A stretch of DNA of 64,000 bases from Nemopilema nomurai (Eukaryota > Cnidaria > Scyphozoa > Rhizostomeae > Rhizostomatidae), in the NCBI GenBank assembly GCA_003864495.1, contig ML133422.1, forward strand, positions 1,110,420 through 1,174,419. The letters are read 5' to 3'. The notes beneath the pieces are model-generated. The model did not search any database. It had not been told where the DNA came from and saw nothing but the letters and a program-made list of their open reading frames with translations. Shown piece after piece: positions 37,301 through 48,800 of this stretch (position 1 is the stretch's first letter; every line of letters begins with the position of its first letter). Position numbers and translations under genes: made by a program.

Positions 37301-40300
37301 AAACACTAGAGGATACTGAGAAGCGCACGTGACTGGCTGTTTAACAACCAATCAGCGATCACTTCATTTGTTCTTGTAGGGGAGCTCAATTGAGTAGACG
37401 AATTATTTCCGTCTACATAAAATGGGATTTATTTTGACAATTTACTATTTATTTTATCAACTTCTGGTCATTTTCTAACCTTTGCATACCCTGAGGAGTG
37501 TCGGACGAAAAAGTAATTAAGTATGCAAAAACTGTGTTTCCGCTGTTTTTTCCTAATTTGAGATCGAATCACATCGAAAAGATGCCTCCAATTTCTTCTG
37601 GTACACATCATTTGTAAGCTGCAATAACATAAAAAGAAAATTCTGTTTTCACTCTTGGATTTATATAGCTGTCAGATTGCATCTTTTTAGGTTTTTTGTT
37701 CCACATTTCTCCCAACTCAATTTTTTTAAGTTTTATTCTTCTTTTACAGGGAATGCTCCCAATTACTTTCCCAATAGTTTTTCTGGGCCAAAGGAGAATC
37801 CGGAAGCGGCATTGCATGTGTTTAATGTGAGTAGATTTGCTCTATTATGTACCCACCCTTTTGAATGAGATTTTGAGCCAATCCCCAGCCACTTTTTGAA
37901 TGAGATTTTGAACCAATCCCCTATCCACTTTTTGATAAGATTTTGAGCCAATCCCCTGTCCACTTTTTGAATGAGATTTTGAACAAATCCCCTATCCACT
38001 TTTTGAATGAGATTTTGAGCCAATCTCCTATCCACTTTTTAAAAGAGATTTTGAACCAATCCCATATCCACTTTTTGAATGAGATTTTGAACTAATCCCC
38101 TATCCACTTTTTGAATGAGATTTTGAGCCAATCCCCAACCACTTTTTGAATGAGATTTTGAACCAATCCCCTATCCACTTTTTGATAAGATTTTGAGCCA
38201 ATCCCCTGTCCACTTTTTGAATGAGATTTTGAACAAATCCCCTATCCACTTTTTGAATCAGATTTTGAACCAATCCCCTATCCGCTTTTTAAAATAGATT
38301 TGAACCAATTCTCCAAACACTTCTTGAAAGATATTTTTAACCAATTCATTATCCACCATTAGGAAGAGGTCTTTGAACCAATTAATTAACCCTTCCCAAA
38401 AGCCTCTGGACAGAGAAATTGAAGAAAAAAATAGAGAGAATAGATGTTATTGGAAGGAGATGCATTGTCAAGTGTGCTTGATTTGCAGTTTTTTTCATTT
38501 CTTGTTTATTAACAGGTCAGTGGTGATGTTGCAAAGTTCAATTCTGCAGACGAAGATAACTTCAGCCAGGTATTTCTTAGAAATTATATTTCAAATATTA
38601 CTTTGACCGTCTGTCAGCTATTCCGAATATATCAAAGTTTTTATTTATCTAGAATGTAAATGACTGTAAGTGTAAAGAGAGGTTCATCCTTGGCCAGTTT
38701 ATTTTATTCACATTTGTCTCATACTTCATAAGTCTCCATTTCTTCTATATTTCTTGATCAATGTTATTTCATGACTTGTGTATCCCTCTAAATTAATACC
38801 AGAGCCTTTTTTGCTTTACTATGTGCCATATTACTAATAAATATCATATTGATATAGGGTATGTATAAATGACTTTTTTTATAAGAAACATTTTGCATGA
38901 AGCGTACCTTTTTGGACAATGTCATTGAAAATCTATGGAAATCTTAGATTCTCCAATACATATAAACAAAAAATATTTATTTCCTGCAAACTTTCCTCCC
39001 ACCAATGTTTGAGCTTGCCTAATTGTGACCCGCAAGATTTGTACAAATACCTTGACGTAAAATGGCTTAAAATTTTACCAGCAATATTACTTGCCTCGTA
39101 GCATAAGGCCTTGTTATCTGAATCAAAAGCGACTGCCTATAAAGTTATGTTTGATTTCTTTAATTTTTGCCAATTTGAGTTCTTTTCTTAAGCAAGGAAT
39201 TGCTACACTCTGTAATTCCTCTCCTTGTATTGTGAACTTCTAGTTGATAACTCCATGCTCTGACCCAATATCTGGAACAAAGCTGAAGACAGACTTTTGT
39301 TTGTTGATAGGTTACTACTTTTTGGGAGAAGGTGTTGAGTGAGGAGGAGCGTGAGAAGTTGACCAGCAACATAGCGGGTCACCTGAAAGACGCCAAGGAC
39401 TTTCTTCAGAGACGAGCGGTAAGCATGATCTGGAAACATTGAGAATAGCATGCGCAGAAATTGGACTAGCCCCAGGCTACCACAGTAAAAATCGTGGATT
39501 GATTGCTTCTCATGCCAAATGAGGCTAAATTAATGTCGTAGCACTGTAGGCGATGGGAAAAGGATCAATCCTGAGTACAGGCTTATGCAAAGCCTACCTC
39601 GGACCTGTTTCGTTTCTTTGTTTATCAATGGTGGTTTACGATTCTTTCCCATCGTCCCAAAATGTCCCATAGCGAAATCAACAGTAAATAATTCAACTAC
39701 AAAAGCCTTCAGTGAAAGTTTTTTCTGTTAACGATATCATCGTTTGCGAATTAAAAATTTCTCATTCCATGCAACTGGGTCACAGCTATCGCTTTTTAGC
39801 TTAGAAAAATTTTGCACTTGAGTTGTTTTAGGGTGATAAAGTGACTTTTAAAATATTTTTAATTCATTTTGATATAAGTTTAATTTCTTTTCTTCGTCTA
39901 TATGTTTATACATATAGTAATCTGTTATATATATGATATGTCATAATGATAAGTAATCATAACAATGATACTGATTATTGCATTTTTATGAAGTTCAAGA
40001 GCGCTTTAAATTGGTAAATCGAACAGTTCATGATTCCAATTTGCGACCTGATTAAACTTAAAACTATGTTCAAGAAAATTTGAAGCGATATGTTACTTAG
40101 TACGTAATATGTTAAAGTTGATTTAGCTATTTTTTATCTTCGAATTGATATTATGTACATTGGCCAACATTGCACGGTTTTGATATAGTAGGCTGTTTTG
40201 CTCTTCTGATGACAAAATGGAGTTGATTTACTTGCGAAACAAAAAGTGAAACGCAAACCTACATTAACGTGCGATTATTTTTTTCAGGTGGCGAATTTCT

Positions 40301-43300
40301 CAGCTGCTCATCCTGATTATGGTAAACGTATTGAGGAAAAACTTGCTGAATACAAATCAAAGGTAAGTTGAATAAGAACGAATTTTATTTGCTTCATGCA
40401 CCCGTGAAAGTCCCCTCAAAGAGAATGAATGTTGAACGATTTAATTGTAAGCAGCCATATGTTACCGAAATGATTCTTCTTGGAAATAAATGCATTTCTT
40501 GGAATTTAAGATGCATGTTTTGTGCCGGATTGCAACTTGTAATGTCAACATACTCTTTTAACAAAGCACTGTTTGTGCCTAAAAGCTTCTAAATGCTATC
40601 TGTGTATGAGTTATATAGATTGTCACACAATGCCCTATTCGAAGCTTGATTAAGAGCTGTTCAGTACGAGCTAGTACGAATAAGTAGGTTCCCAAAACCT
40701 TGGAACAGAAAATGTCAAGCGGACAAAAAAGCATTTTGAATGTAGAAGATTTGTTAGTAGCAAAGGTCCTGTTTTGTGAGCATGGCTGCAGTAGAGGAAA
40801 TTACTGAAGATGAACTGTGAAAACTTTGTGAGAACTGTGTTTACCGAGCTTAAAAGGAAGGAATGGTTTCTGGACTGCCTTTTGTAGAACCAATCATCAT
40901 GCTGGATTATCATGCTCGTCATCATCATATTTTTGTTATTAAATGTTTGGTACTGCTATCGCAATTTTTGTTAGCATCCACCAAAACATTCTCATTTCTT
41001 AATTTTGCTGGCTTAAGTATAGGGGAACAAATCCCTCGGCCTTCTTTCCCTTACATAGAAATCAGCTGCAGTTTGACCAGACAGATGTTGGAAGACATTC
41101 GCCGAGATATTTTGAAAGCGGCTGCTTCTAGTGTTGGGTTGGTTGTTAAAGCGATCTGCTTTATGCAATGTTTCTTTTGTCGATGACCTCGAAAGGGATC
41201 GGATCTTTAGAGGAAGCGGGAGAAATGTTTACCAGCGATATCCCAGGGTGATCATCATGGGGCATCCCCTTTTTCGCTTTGCTCGAACCTCCGATAAGAA
41301 TATCTGATAGATAGTTCATCTGCTTTTGTGACACGGCCTGTTTGCCATCGGGTCATCTCAAAGTTGTAGCCACAGAAAGCTAGTCAAATTGATTATATCA
41401 TGTTGATCATATCATAGTCACGTGTCGTCCAAGTTCGATAGTGGCTTTGATGGGCGGCTTGCGCTTCACATCCGGACCACTTCCTGTGATCAGACATATC
41501 AGATCACTTTCGGCCAAAGACAGTGCGAACAAGCCTTTTCTCTTTATCACCCCATGCGCTTTGAAATTCTTCTGAATGTTATTGAGTTTTGCAGATTGCT
41601 TTTATGAATGTTCAGGAGGAAATCTAGTGAATGCATAAATATAGCCAATGACAGTGCTCTGTTTCTTTCACGTGATCTGATACGCCTTCATAATGTGATG
41701 ACTATCGTTAACTTTTGTCTTACCAATCTCCTTGTCCTCAAAGGCTGTAGATCAAATGCCATGCAACCTTTTGTTACCCCTTAAAGCTTCTCCTTTAGGC
41801 CTAGTTGATCTGCAGCAGACTTTGACACGATAAGTGACTACCAAACAAAGTAATCATATGTAATGGCCATAAAATGTAATCATATGTAATGCAATCGTGG
41901 ACTGTGCAAATTAATCACACTTTCCCAGCAACCATTAGAAAAACCATAACCTTCCAGACGCATTGCATATAACTGATATGGTGCGTTACCTTAAAATTGA
42001 CTCATATTTTAATCTTTTTTCTACAGTAAAACACAAGAAACGAACTGAATCATAAATGAAGTCGTAGCCAGCAATGATTTCTGCTGATTTCACTTGATTT
42101 TGGAAAGTCGAACCTCACAAAGTTAATGTGTAGATTTCTAGTGGCACATTTTCCAGCACGAAATCCGTGTGCTCGCACGAAATAGAATCCAAGAGTATAT
42201 TGCTGATGTGGGCGCCTTTCTGCACGCTTTTTATCTTTTATTTTATGCATTTATTCATTACGTCATAACAAACTGAGATGTGTTAAAGAAACACGAAGAT
42301 ATGCTAGCAACAATCATTTTCAAATTATTGACGATTTTGTGAATTTTTATGATATTTTGGAACTGGTCGAGTCAACTTTTCAAAACAGGTCCCATCTACA
42401 ACCGAAATAATGCATGGAAGCGAAATGCATTATTCATAACGAAGATGTTTATAACACTTTGAGTCAATGTTTTTCCCCAAGTTATTGGGACCAGAAAATG
42501 GCCCTTAGCTTTCAGTCAGGAATTCTCGCATTGATCACGTTATTTCTCAAGACCGAAACCAAAAGTTTTATGTGAACTTTTATCTGGTCTCGGTCGAATT
42601 CCGTATTTTCATTTGCAATGCATGCTGGTTCATGCATGTCTTTGTATACATCACCCTTAACTGTCTTCAAAGTGTCCACCAAAATATCGTTCGGTATTTT
42701 CATTATATTAGTATGCACGCCTCTGGAAATATTATTGTAAAATTTGATTCGAGATATTTGGATTTATCTGCACCTGTTGATTTTAGAATTATGATTGGAC
42801 AATTTTATTAGAAGCATTTTTATCGTGACTTTACGTACCAATGAGTGATTGCAAATACATTAAATGCAGATATGCTAGCACGCTGGTAGTTGCTATCTGA
42901 GGTGAATACTGAAACGAGGCTTTCATGGTTCTGTCAGACTGTTACTACGCTATTGTGTATCCCCTAGGCAATCTCTTACCCTCAGAATCCCGCGCAGCTT
43001 TCTGTGCCGCGCGGTTTGCATGACTTCATATGCAACGCCGTTGTGTGGGTTTACTTTGTTAACAGAATCTGATAGTTTGTTGGGCCACCTGACGTTTTCC
43101 TTATAAATCCCGGGCTGGTTCCATTAACTACTTAGGTCATTTTTAAGGCAGGCAGTTACGAATATAAAGTTAATCTTTAACACAGAAGGTGTTCAAAAGT
43201 TTTCATGTCCAGTTTTGGATTTTTAATGTTAGAGAGCACCAAATGAGTAACTTTGCATTTTGGCAATGTAAAGATTTCTGGCAGTTTTAAATTTGATGGG

Positions 43301-44145
43301 AAACTTAAGTGTCAAGGAAATGACAAGCAAAGTTTATTTGCATGCCATTTACTTTTTCATGTAAGGTTATGTTGTACCATAAAAGAATTATCTCCTAAGT
43401 TAGTGAAGAACCATCTTGGTAGTGAGTAACACCAGGGTTGCTAGCCCTATCAACCGAGTCAGGGAAGGACCCAGCTTTCAAGATCAGAGTATGCTTGAGG
43501 GTGAAAAGGTGACACTGCAATAGTTAAACAGCAGGCATCAATAAGAGGTTGAAATCGATAAGAGGCTATGAAATTCTCCTCCGCAGAGAGCACGTGTGCA
43601 ATGACCCGAAACAACGGTGCTGTATTATATTTGGCAAGCCATCTATAGAAAGAATCTATTTTCCGAAATTTTTCTCAGACAAATTGTAACGTGAAAGCAT
43701 ATAGTGATATGTAAGGAACTGTCACAAAGGCATTGTGGTAGAATATTGCACCAGCATTTTCGTCTATCATTTCATTGTCCAAAACGTTGTGTTATTTGAA
43801 ATTTTACATTCTTCTCGGCATTATGGCATCTTGGCAAACTGTTCATGGCCTTTTTGAATACTCCCAATTGCTTCACCATTTTATTATCGTGCGTGCAAAA
43901 TTTGAGCAAGGATATTTATATTTATAAATATTTATCTCAATGTTTTTAATCGACAATATTATGGTTTTTCGCTTATTTTTAAGTTGTTTAAAAGAAGTTT
44001 GCTAAACTATTTAAATCAAATTTCATGTTGCTAGTTTTTGTTAAAAAATTTATACGCCTAAATATTTCAATTGACATATTATGTGGTTTTGTGTCTAATC
44101 GATGTATTTGCTTTAATGTAGATGTCCATGGCTTCAAACCTTTGA
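25347..44145 (+). CDS. CAT: Catalase, 13 exons, peroxisomal
   Basis: Haem catalase, which breaks hydrogen peroxide into water and oxygen. Exons: 25347-25403, 26296-26578, 26860-27041, 27675-27854, 33437-33547, 35312-35392, 35814-35966, 36997-37132, 37750-37826, 38516-38569, 39311-39418, 40288-40362, 44122-44145. Every junction is GT/AG and the 1521 nt keep frame (506 residues; human 527). Family motifs occur in order: [15 protein letters not shown] with distal haem His72, [12 protein letters not shown] with Asn145, and [12 protein letters not shown] with haem-ligand Tyr355. The C-terminus is about 20 residues shorter than human and ends SNL, close to human ANL, a weak peroxisomal signal. The acceptor of exon 2 (TTTGAAG) is poor. 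Introns 4 and 12 are large (5.6 and 3.8 kb), and intron 4 carries transposons. No broken catalytic residue is seen. Confidence 0.96.
27923..28310. mobile_element. G-rich MITE with TA target duplication in catalase intron 4
   Basis: The 388-bp element is flanked by TA on both sides. The left arm reads CCGAAAATCCTCGAATTAGC and the right arm reverse-complemented reads CCAAAAATCCTCGAATTGGC, 18 of 20 identical. Inside, next to both arms, are repeated blocks of the type GGGGGCTTATTCGAGG. TA flanks suggest a Tc1/mariner-type source. It has no coding capacity. Confidence 0.8.
28519..29212. repeat. Left terminal inverted repeat of the intron-4 transposon
   Basis: It starts GGGTCATTCCATGCCAAATC and stays alignable to the right repeat up to about TATATAAGTCTCAAT at 29180-29195. 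Differences are mostly substitutions, with short non-matching patches near the inner end, so the inner limit is approximate. Confidence 0.8.
29824..32303 (+). pseudogene. Transposase of the intron-4 element, broken by two stops and a frameshift
   Basis: The frame opens with ATG at 29824 and is coherent to 32303 apart from three lesions: an in-frame TAG at 30844-30846, an in-frame TAA at 31186-31188, and a one-base frameshift near 31678-31686. The N-terminal part has Cys/His pairs (CKHH, CRNC) that may bind zinc, followed by an acidic stretch of Asp/Glu around residue 140. The C-terminal half has likely DDE-type acidic residues in LDFAENY (Asp near 31375) and [11 protein letters not shown] (Asp near 31627), then a conserved-looking [11 protein letters not shown]. 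The breaks make it inactive as it stands. A normal copy would act on the element ends in the nucleus. Confidence 0.8.
32405..33063. repeat. Right terminal inverted repeat of the intron-4 transposon
   Basis: It is the inverted partner of 28519-29212 and ends in ATTTGACATGGAATGACCC just before the ATAG duplication. The inner boundary is approximate. Confidence 0.8.
34988..35060 (+). repeat. Imperfect short tandem repeat in catalase intron 5
   Basis: About five degenerate copies of a 14-16-bp unit of the type AATTGAGTTGAATTGC. No function is seen. Confidence 0.6.
36544..36822. mobile_element. MITE with GGCCCCGTTTACAC ends in catalase intron 7
   Basis: The left end reads GGCCCCGTTTACAC and the right end reverse-complemented reads GGCCCCGATTACAC. 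Just inside are ACGGGAACGGACC and its inverted partner GGTCCGTTCCCGT, so the arms extend over 30 bp. Flanks are TTA and TTC, which could be a worn 3-bp duplication. GG(C/G)CC-type ends with TWA flanks are typical of PIF/Harbinger MITEs, so that assignment is likely but not firm. Noncoding. Confidence 0.7.
37491..37534 (+). repeat. Dispersed repeat copy 2 in catalase intron 8
   Basis: It matches 3762-3812, beginning TTTGCATACCCTGAGGAGT and ending AAGTATGCAAAAACTG. It keeps the same 9-bp terminal inverted repeat with octamer-like ATGCAAA cores. Confidence 0.55.
37861..38372 (+). repeat. 36-bp minisatellite in catalase intron 9
   Basis: About 15 tandem units of 35-37 bp of the type GAATGAGATTTTGAACCAAT plus CCCCTATCCACTTTTT. 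The first dozen are close to each other and the last three are degraded. Units 1-4 recur nearly unchanged as units 8-11, including a shortened TGATAAG unit, so a seven-unit block of about 250 bp was duplicated. The array starts 34 bp after the exon 9 donor. The reverse strand reads as a repetitive ORF, an artefact of the repeat. Confidence 0.9.
40363..44121. other. Catalase intron 12 (3.8 kb)
   Basis: This long intron separates exon 12 from a terminal coding exon of 24 nt. I see no inserted element with clear ends and no internal gene. A 107-residue reading frame at 40863-41186 has no recognisable domain or splice support. Confidence 0.6.
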
Positions 44146-44537
44146 GCTGAACAAGCCTATTCAAAACATACAGTATCAGGAGCTGCTTGACATTTATGGT
44201 TTGTTGCTGATTTTGGACTCATCTCGATGATATTTAGTGTCTTGGACAATGAATTGATCATAAATTTTTGTTTTTTTTTGCTTGAAGTTGTGATTATTCG
44301 TCTGTACGTGAAGTTATTGCTTTAGCTGCCAATGATGCTTCGAGATTTTTAGCCTTAATAGGAAACTCCGATAAGTGAAAGGCCATTCTGATTGGACAAA
44401 ATAGCATGTCAATCAAGTGCTAGTGACCAATAAGGTGTTATGTTGATTTTATCCATAGAATTTTTTCAATTCCGACCTTACTTGTTTCGCCAAAGACGAA
44501 CCAACTTCAACAAGGCTAATGATTCTTATGGTCTATA

Positions 44538-44543
44538 AATAAA
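44538..44543 (+). terminator. Poly(A) signal of catalase
   Basis: AATAAA lies about 390 nt after the catalase stop codon, a typical 3' UTR length. It is the first clear canonical hexamer downstream of the stop. Confidence 0.55.
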
Positions 44544-45335
44544 CACAAATGTTGCGGATTTTATTTTCTTGTCACATTTACACAATTATCACAGGTTTTA
44601 TACGACTGGCACAGTTATCATATGTAACAGGGAGAATTGAAGAAATGCAGATATAGCAAGAATGAATATTTTTATCTAGGTTAGAAGTCAATTTAATTTG
44701 AGATGAGTTTGTGTAATCTCTCAGGTACATTCACAATTATGGATGTTATTAAGTGTTAAATTGCAGATTTTAATATTTGAGCTTAGAAAAAATTTATCGT
44801 ATCCGCTTCATATCTAACTGTAATCTTCGGTTGTATGGAAGCTCTGATTCATTCGTGAAATACCCACTGGCAGATGACTTGATTCCTCCCAAAGTTCAAT
44901 TATTTTTTTCGCAATTATGCACTTATATGTTGATTGGTAGAAGTTTTGACTATTCCGCGGCTTTTCCAGTTATGATATGCCACGATGTGATCTTATTGCT
45001 GTCTCCGTCTCACCCTGTTTTACGAGATGACGTACTTGAAACAATTGCATTAAGGGGCATTACCAGATTCCACTTCTGTTCTGATGTGACGTCAACAGTA
45101 TTCGGAGTTTCCCGATATAGCATCGTACAACAACCATTGATTTCAGTGGCTCTTGCCATTTTGTATTGTACATATTCAGTTTTTTAATATCCGGCTAGTT
45201 TTTCAGAATTTTATTTTGCAGCGCTACATCGAGTTCATCAGAGGAATAATTTTTTAATGCATTTGCTCTGTCTTTCTTTGTTTTGAAAATATGTCATACG
45301 CGAAGGAAATTTTTCTCTGAGATTTTATAGGAATA

Positions 45336-45341
45336 TTTATT
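45336..45341 (-). terminator. Candidate poly(A) signal of the SEA/minicollagen-domain gene
   Basis: TTTATT on the plus strand reads AATAAA on the minus strand, about 495 nt past the stop codon. It is plausible but one of several AT-rich possibilities. Confidence 0.3.
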
Positions 45342-45835
45342 TATGATGGGAAAGAGCAAACAGGATCTAAATGGGTTTTATAGCTGTGTTAGTCCAGGAT
45401 GTTTTTCCATTTTCATTTAAAATTTCTCTAGAAAATGAACGAAATATGAGAAAACCCCTGAAATATTCCCCAATGCAGAGAGGTATACAACGAAATAAGG
45501 AAACGATGTGTAACAAATATTAACACATTCTCATAACCTATCAAGCTATGTCATAGTATGGTACAAATTTTAATTTTACAGTAAAATATTATTTTGCAAA
45601 TATTTGTTAGGAAGACTATAAATAATCTTTAAAAGCTTATGGCTTTGGTGCCGAGTAGAAAATACATGCTATATTCAAATCAAATTTCTTTGGCAGTCCA
45701 AAGTAATTTTGTCGAGATGCCTTTGCGAAAAATTCCACCATCCCTGGTCTTTTATTTTACCCGTCGAGCCTCATGGAATTGACTACCAGGCAATTGAAAG
45801 CCGGTTCAATATTTTTACGTCCGGTTCTGCTTGGC

Positions 45836-48800
45836 TTATTTACCGCATCCGGCTGCTCCACAACCGGCTGCCGCTGATGGGGCCTGGTATTGTTGTTGGT
45901 AGGCCGCAGGGTAAGGGGCTTGATATTGCGGCTGGTAAGCCGCTTGCTGGTACTGTCTGGCTCCAGTCTGGTAGGATGTGGGGTAGGCGGGTGCACTGTA
46001 TGGGCTGCAGCATGTATTGGGGCACTGGGGGCCACAGAATGTGCTGCAGACTGGTGGGCAAACCTGGGCTGGTGCTGGCATTGGTGCATAGTTGGGGTAA
46101 GGGGCTGGCTGTGCTGGTGGGGGCTGGTATGCTGGGGGTGGGGGCGGTGGTGGAGGTGGGGGTGGTGGAGGAGGAGGTGGGGGTGGTGGTGGTGGTGGTG
46201 CGGGGGCAGCTACGGGGGCGGGAGCAATTGCATGCATGTCAAGGGGTACGAAGGTATGGATATTACAGCACCCTTGGTCGCAGTAAGAGTAGCACTGTAT
46301 GCGACAGTCGGGAGTGCAGACGCGTCCTTTTGGTTCAGCGGTATCTGTAAAATAAGAACTCAGCAATTAGCGCATGCGTGCGGATGGGAAGGGATTACAA
46401 ATGGAGAAGTGGAAAGTTTCTTTGCGGTGCTCCAAGTGTAAAATTTGACAGTAGACAGTATGCTTTCGAAGCTCTGGTAATGCACCACATCTAGATACAT
46501 TGCGTTGACATTGCAAGCTTTCTTATGACCTTAGGCCTGTTTTCAATTCTAAATCCACTTTCAAGCCTTCAGGTAGCAAAGGCGATTCAAGATTCCCAAC
46601 TATTGTTACTTCTCTGACGCTGATACCGGACCATAGCCGGACTGATCCAGACCTGATAACCCGGTTTCTTAACAAATGTTGATTCTTTACGGTAATGTAA
46701 TACTCACAGGCCCTGACGAACTTCTTTGAAACCGGATGTGTGTCCAACTTTCCGTCCTTGATCTCTGCTGAGAGTTTCCTCAAATGCATTCCGAATGTGT
46801 GGAATCGGACATAGAAGTCTGCCACTACGCCGGGTGAAGCTACTTTCACACTGAAAAGACGAAATCAGGATCGTTGAAGAAAGGCCTTCATAATTCAATC
46901 TTCCTTTAGAATGATTTAAATTGGTATGAACTTATTACTTAATAATCTTCTATTATCTATCATCTAGAAGAATGGCATGATCAATCATGTAATTTATGTA
47001 CATTTGTGCATTATTATATACATTTAGATTTGAAGATTTTCGTTATCTTAATTGTATCTTTAAAAACAAGTAGAATAAGAATTTTTGTTTCAAGCTACTT
47101 TGTTGAAAATGATAGGATTTTCTTTTACGTATTGCAAATTCATTTGAACACGGTGTTCTTAATTTTCAGAAACTCACGTTTGCCGTCTCTCTGCCTTCTT
47201 CTGGTCTTGACTGTCACTGTTGCAAAAGGAATTGGGTGAGTTGTTATTGGACATTAAAATCTACTTATTTATTCAGAATTTGATAGATTATTTAGCAAAT
47301 TTGTTACAACTATTTGTCTCCCTCCAAACGTAACTCTAAGCCATTTAAATCATATTAAAATCCAGAACGGAAATGAGGCTGTGTCCATATTGAAAGCGAG
47401 GCACCTGTATCAGAAGTGAGACTCTTGCCCAGCTTTGAGTATGTTCTCAGGTACGGTCAGATTAATGTCAGTAAACACTTCTTTCTCAAAATACAGCATG
47501 TTCATCGGCTTGTTAGTAATCAAAGTTAATTAATATATCAGGTAAATTAAAACTCCTGCAATTACCTGAAGCCAATAAGGACGACTTGTTTGAAGGCTTC
47601 TTCACCTTCGTAGACTTTTTCGATCTGCAAATGAATATAATGTTGTATTAATCTTCAGATGAGGTTTCTAGCATGAAAAGAAAACATCTAATTCTAGCTA
47701 GGCCAAGCTAGAATTGCAATATGTTTTTGTTTTAACAGCTTTTTTATCAAATTTAAACGTCGACAGTGAACAAAATCGCTAGAATTGCAATATGTGTCTC
47801 TTTTTATCAAAGTTATTCTGAGAGGATGGCTCTGTTGTTAGAGGCACTGATTGCAGACCCAAGGGTCCATGGCTCAATGGTTCTATGGTCTGATTCCTTG
47901 GCAGGTGTGGTGACATCGAGAGGAATGACCAGGATATTCTCGATAAGCTTTAGCCTCTTAGTGTATTAAAACCTACAATGCCTGCCAAAATGTTTGGCAC
48001 ACTTGCGACAATTCTTTGACTCGCGTTGACTCATCCCCCTCCCCCCTTTCGAACAATGTTGTCCTGATGCTAAAGGAAGCGTCAAATTTTACACCAAATT
48101 TTTTCTCCAGATTGACTGGATGCTATACGTTGTTACCAACATTGTTTTAGGGGGGAGGAGGGGGATTAACAGCTTGTGGCGTGTCAAAGAAATGAAAAAT
48201 GCAAAAACCAGAGAAAATACTGAGGTGTTCCAAGGACTTTTGACAGGCATTGTACCTTCAGATGCTAGGTAGAAACAGATGCTAAATAAAAACTTAATTC
48301 AAACGTCGAATTTCTTACGGCAGTCAACAGCATTTGCTTCGTTCGCTCGTAAACCGGGTTGACAGTGATTTGGAGATCGTCTGTCCATTTTTCCGCGATG
48401 AATCTGATTGCCACATGGAAGGTTGTAGCTGCAAAAAATGTTTAATGGGTTTTGCATTTTTCGGCTAAAATTTTAATGTATAAATTTAGAACACTATACG
48501 AGATATCTTGTGCTCTAAAACTTTTTTGTGTAAATATTTTCTTAATTATTTGTTTATGATTAGAAGCATTAAAGCAAACCATTTCGTTATAGTTTTCTGG
48601 AGTCAGTTTTACCCGTGGCTTTCCAAATTTTTTGAAATAGAATCCTCATTTGTGGATCTCTTTAGTTTTTGCGATAATTCTTAATATCTTTGTGTACATG
48701 TATAATAATATCGATTATACATTTTTATTTGATCAATCTGCATTTGAAAGACTTCATCGCCCATCTAGCAAACTATTATGGAATAGCTATATATATAAAC

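Noticed and set aside
37763..38035. Repetitive minus-strand ORF of 90 codons
   Set aside because: It is created by the 36-bp minisatellite, whose unit length is a multiple of three; no transcript or start evidence.
37861..38372. CRISPR-like regular repeats
   Set aside because: Units are contiguous with no unique spacers, and the DNA is eukaryotic; this is a minisatellite.
40863..41186. 107-codon reading frame in catalase intron 12
   Set aside because: No domain, no splice partner and a composition like the surrounding intron.
44777..45187. 136-codon reading frame after catalase
   Set aside because: It begins with a non-ATG codon, has no recognisable domain and lies just past the catalase 3' end.
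45709..46441. Gly/Trp/Val-rich reading frames on the plus strand
   Set aside because: They are the complement of the polyproline exon and have no start context or splice support.
47006..47239. Signal-peptide-like exon (RLPSLCLLLVLTVTVAKG) on the plus strand
   Set aside because: No ATG starts it after the acceptor and it lies within an intron of the opposite-strand gene; probably chance.
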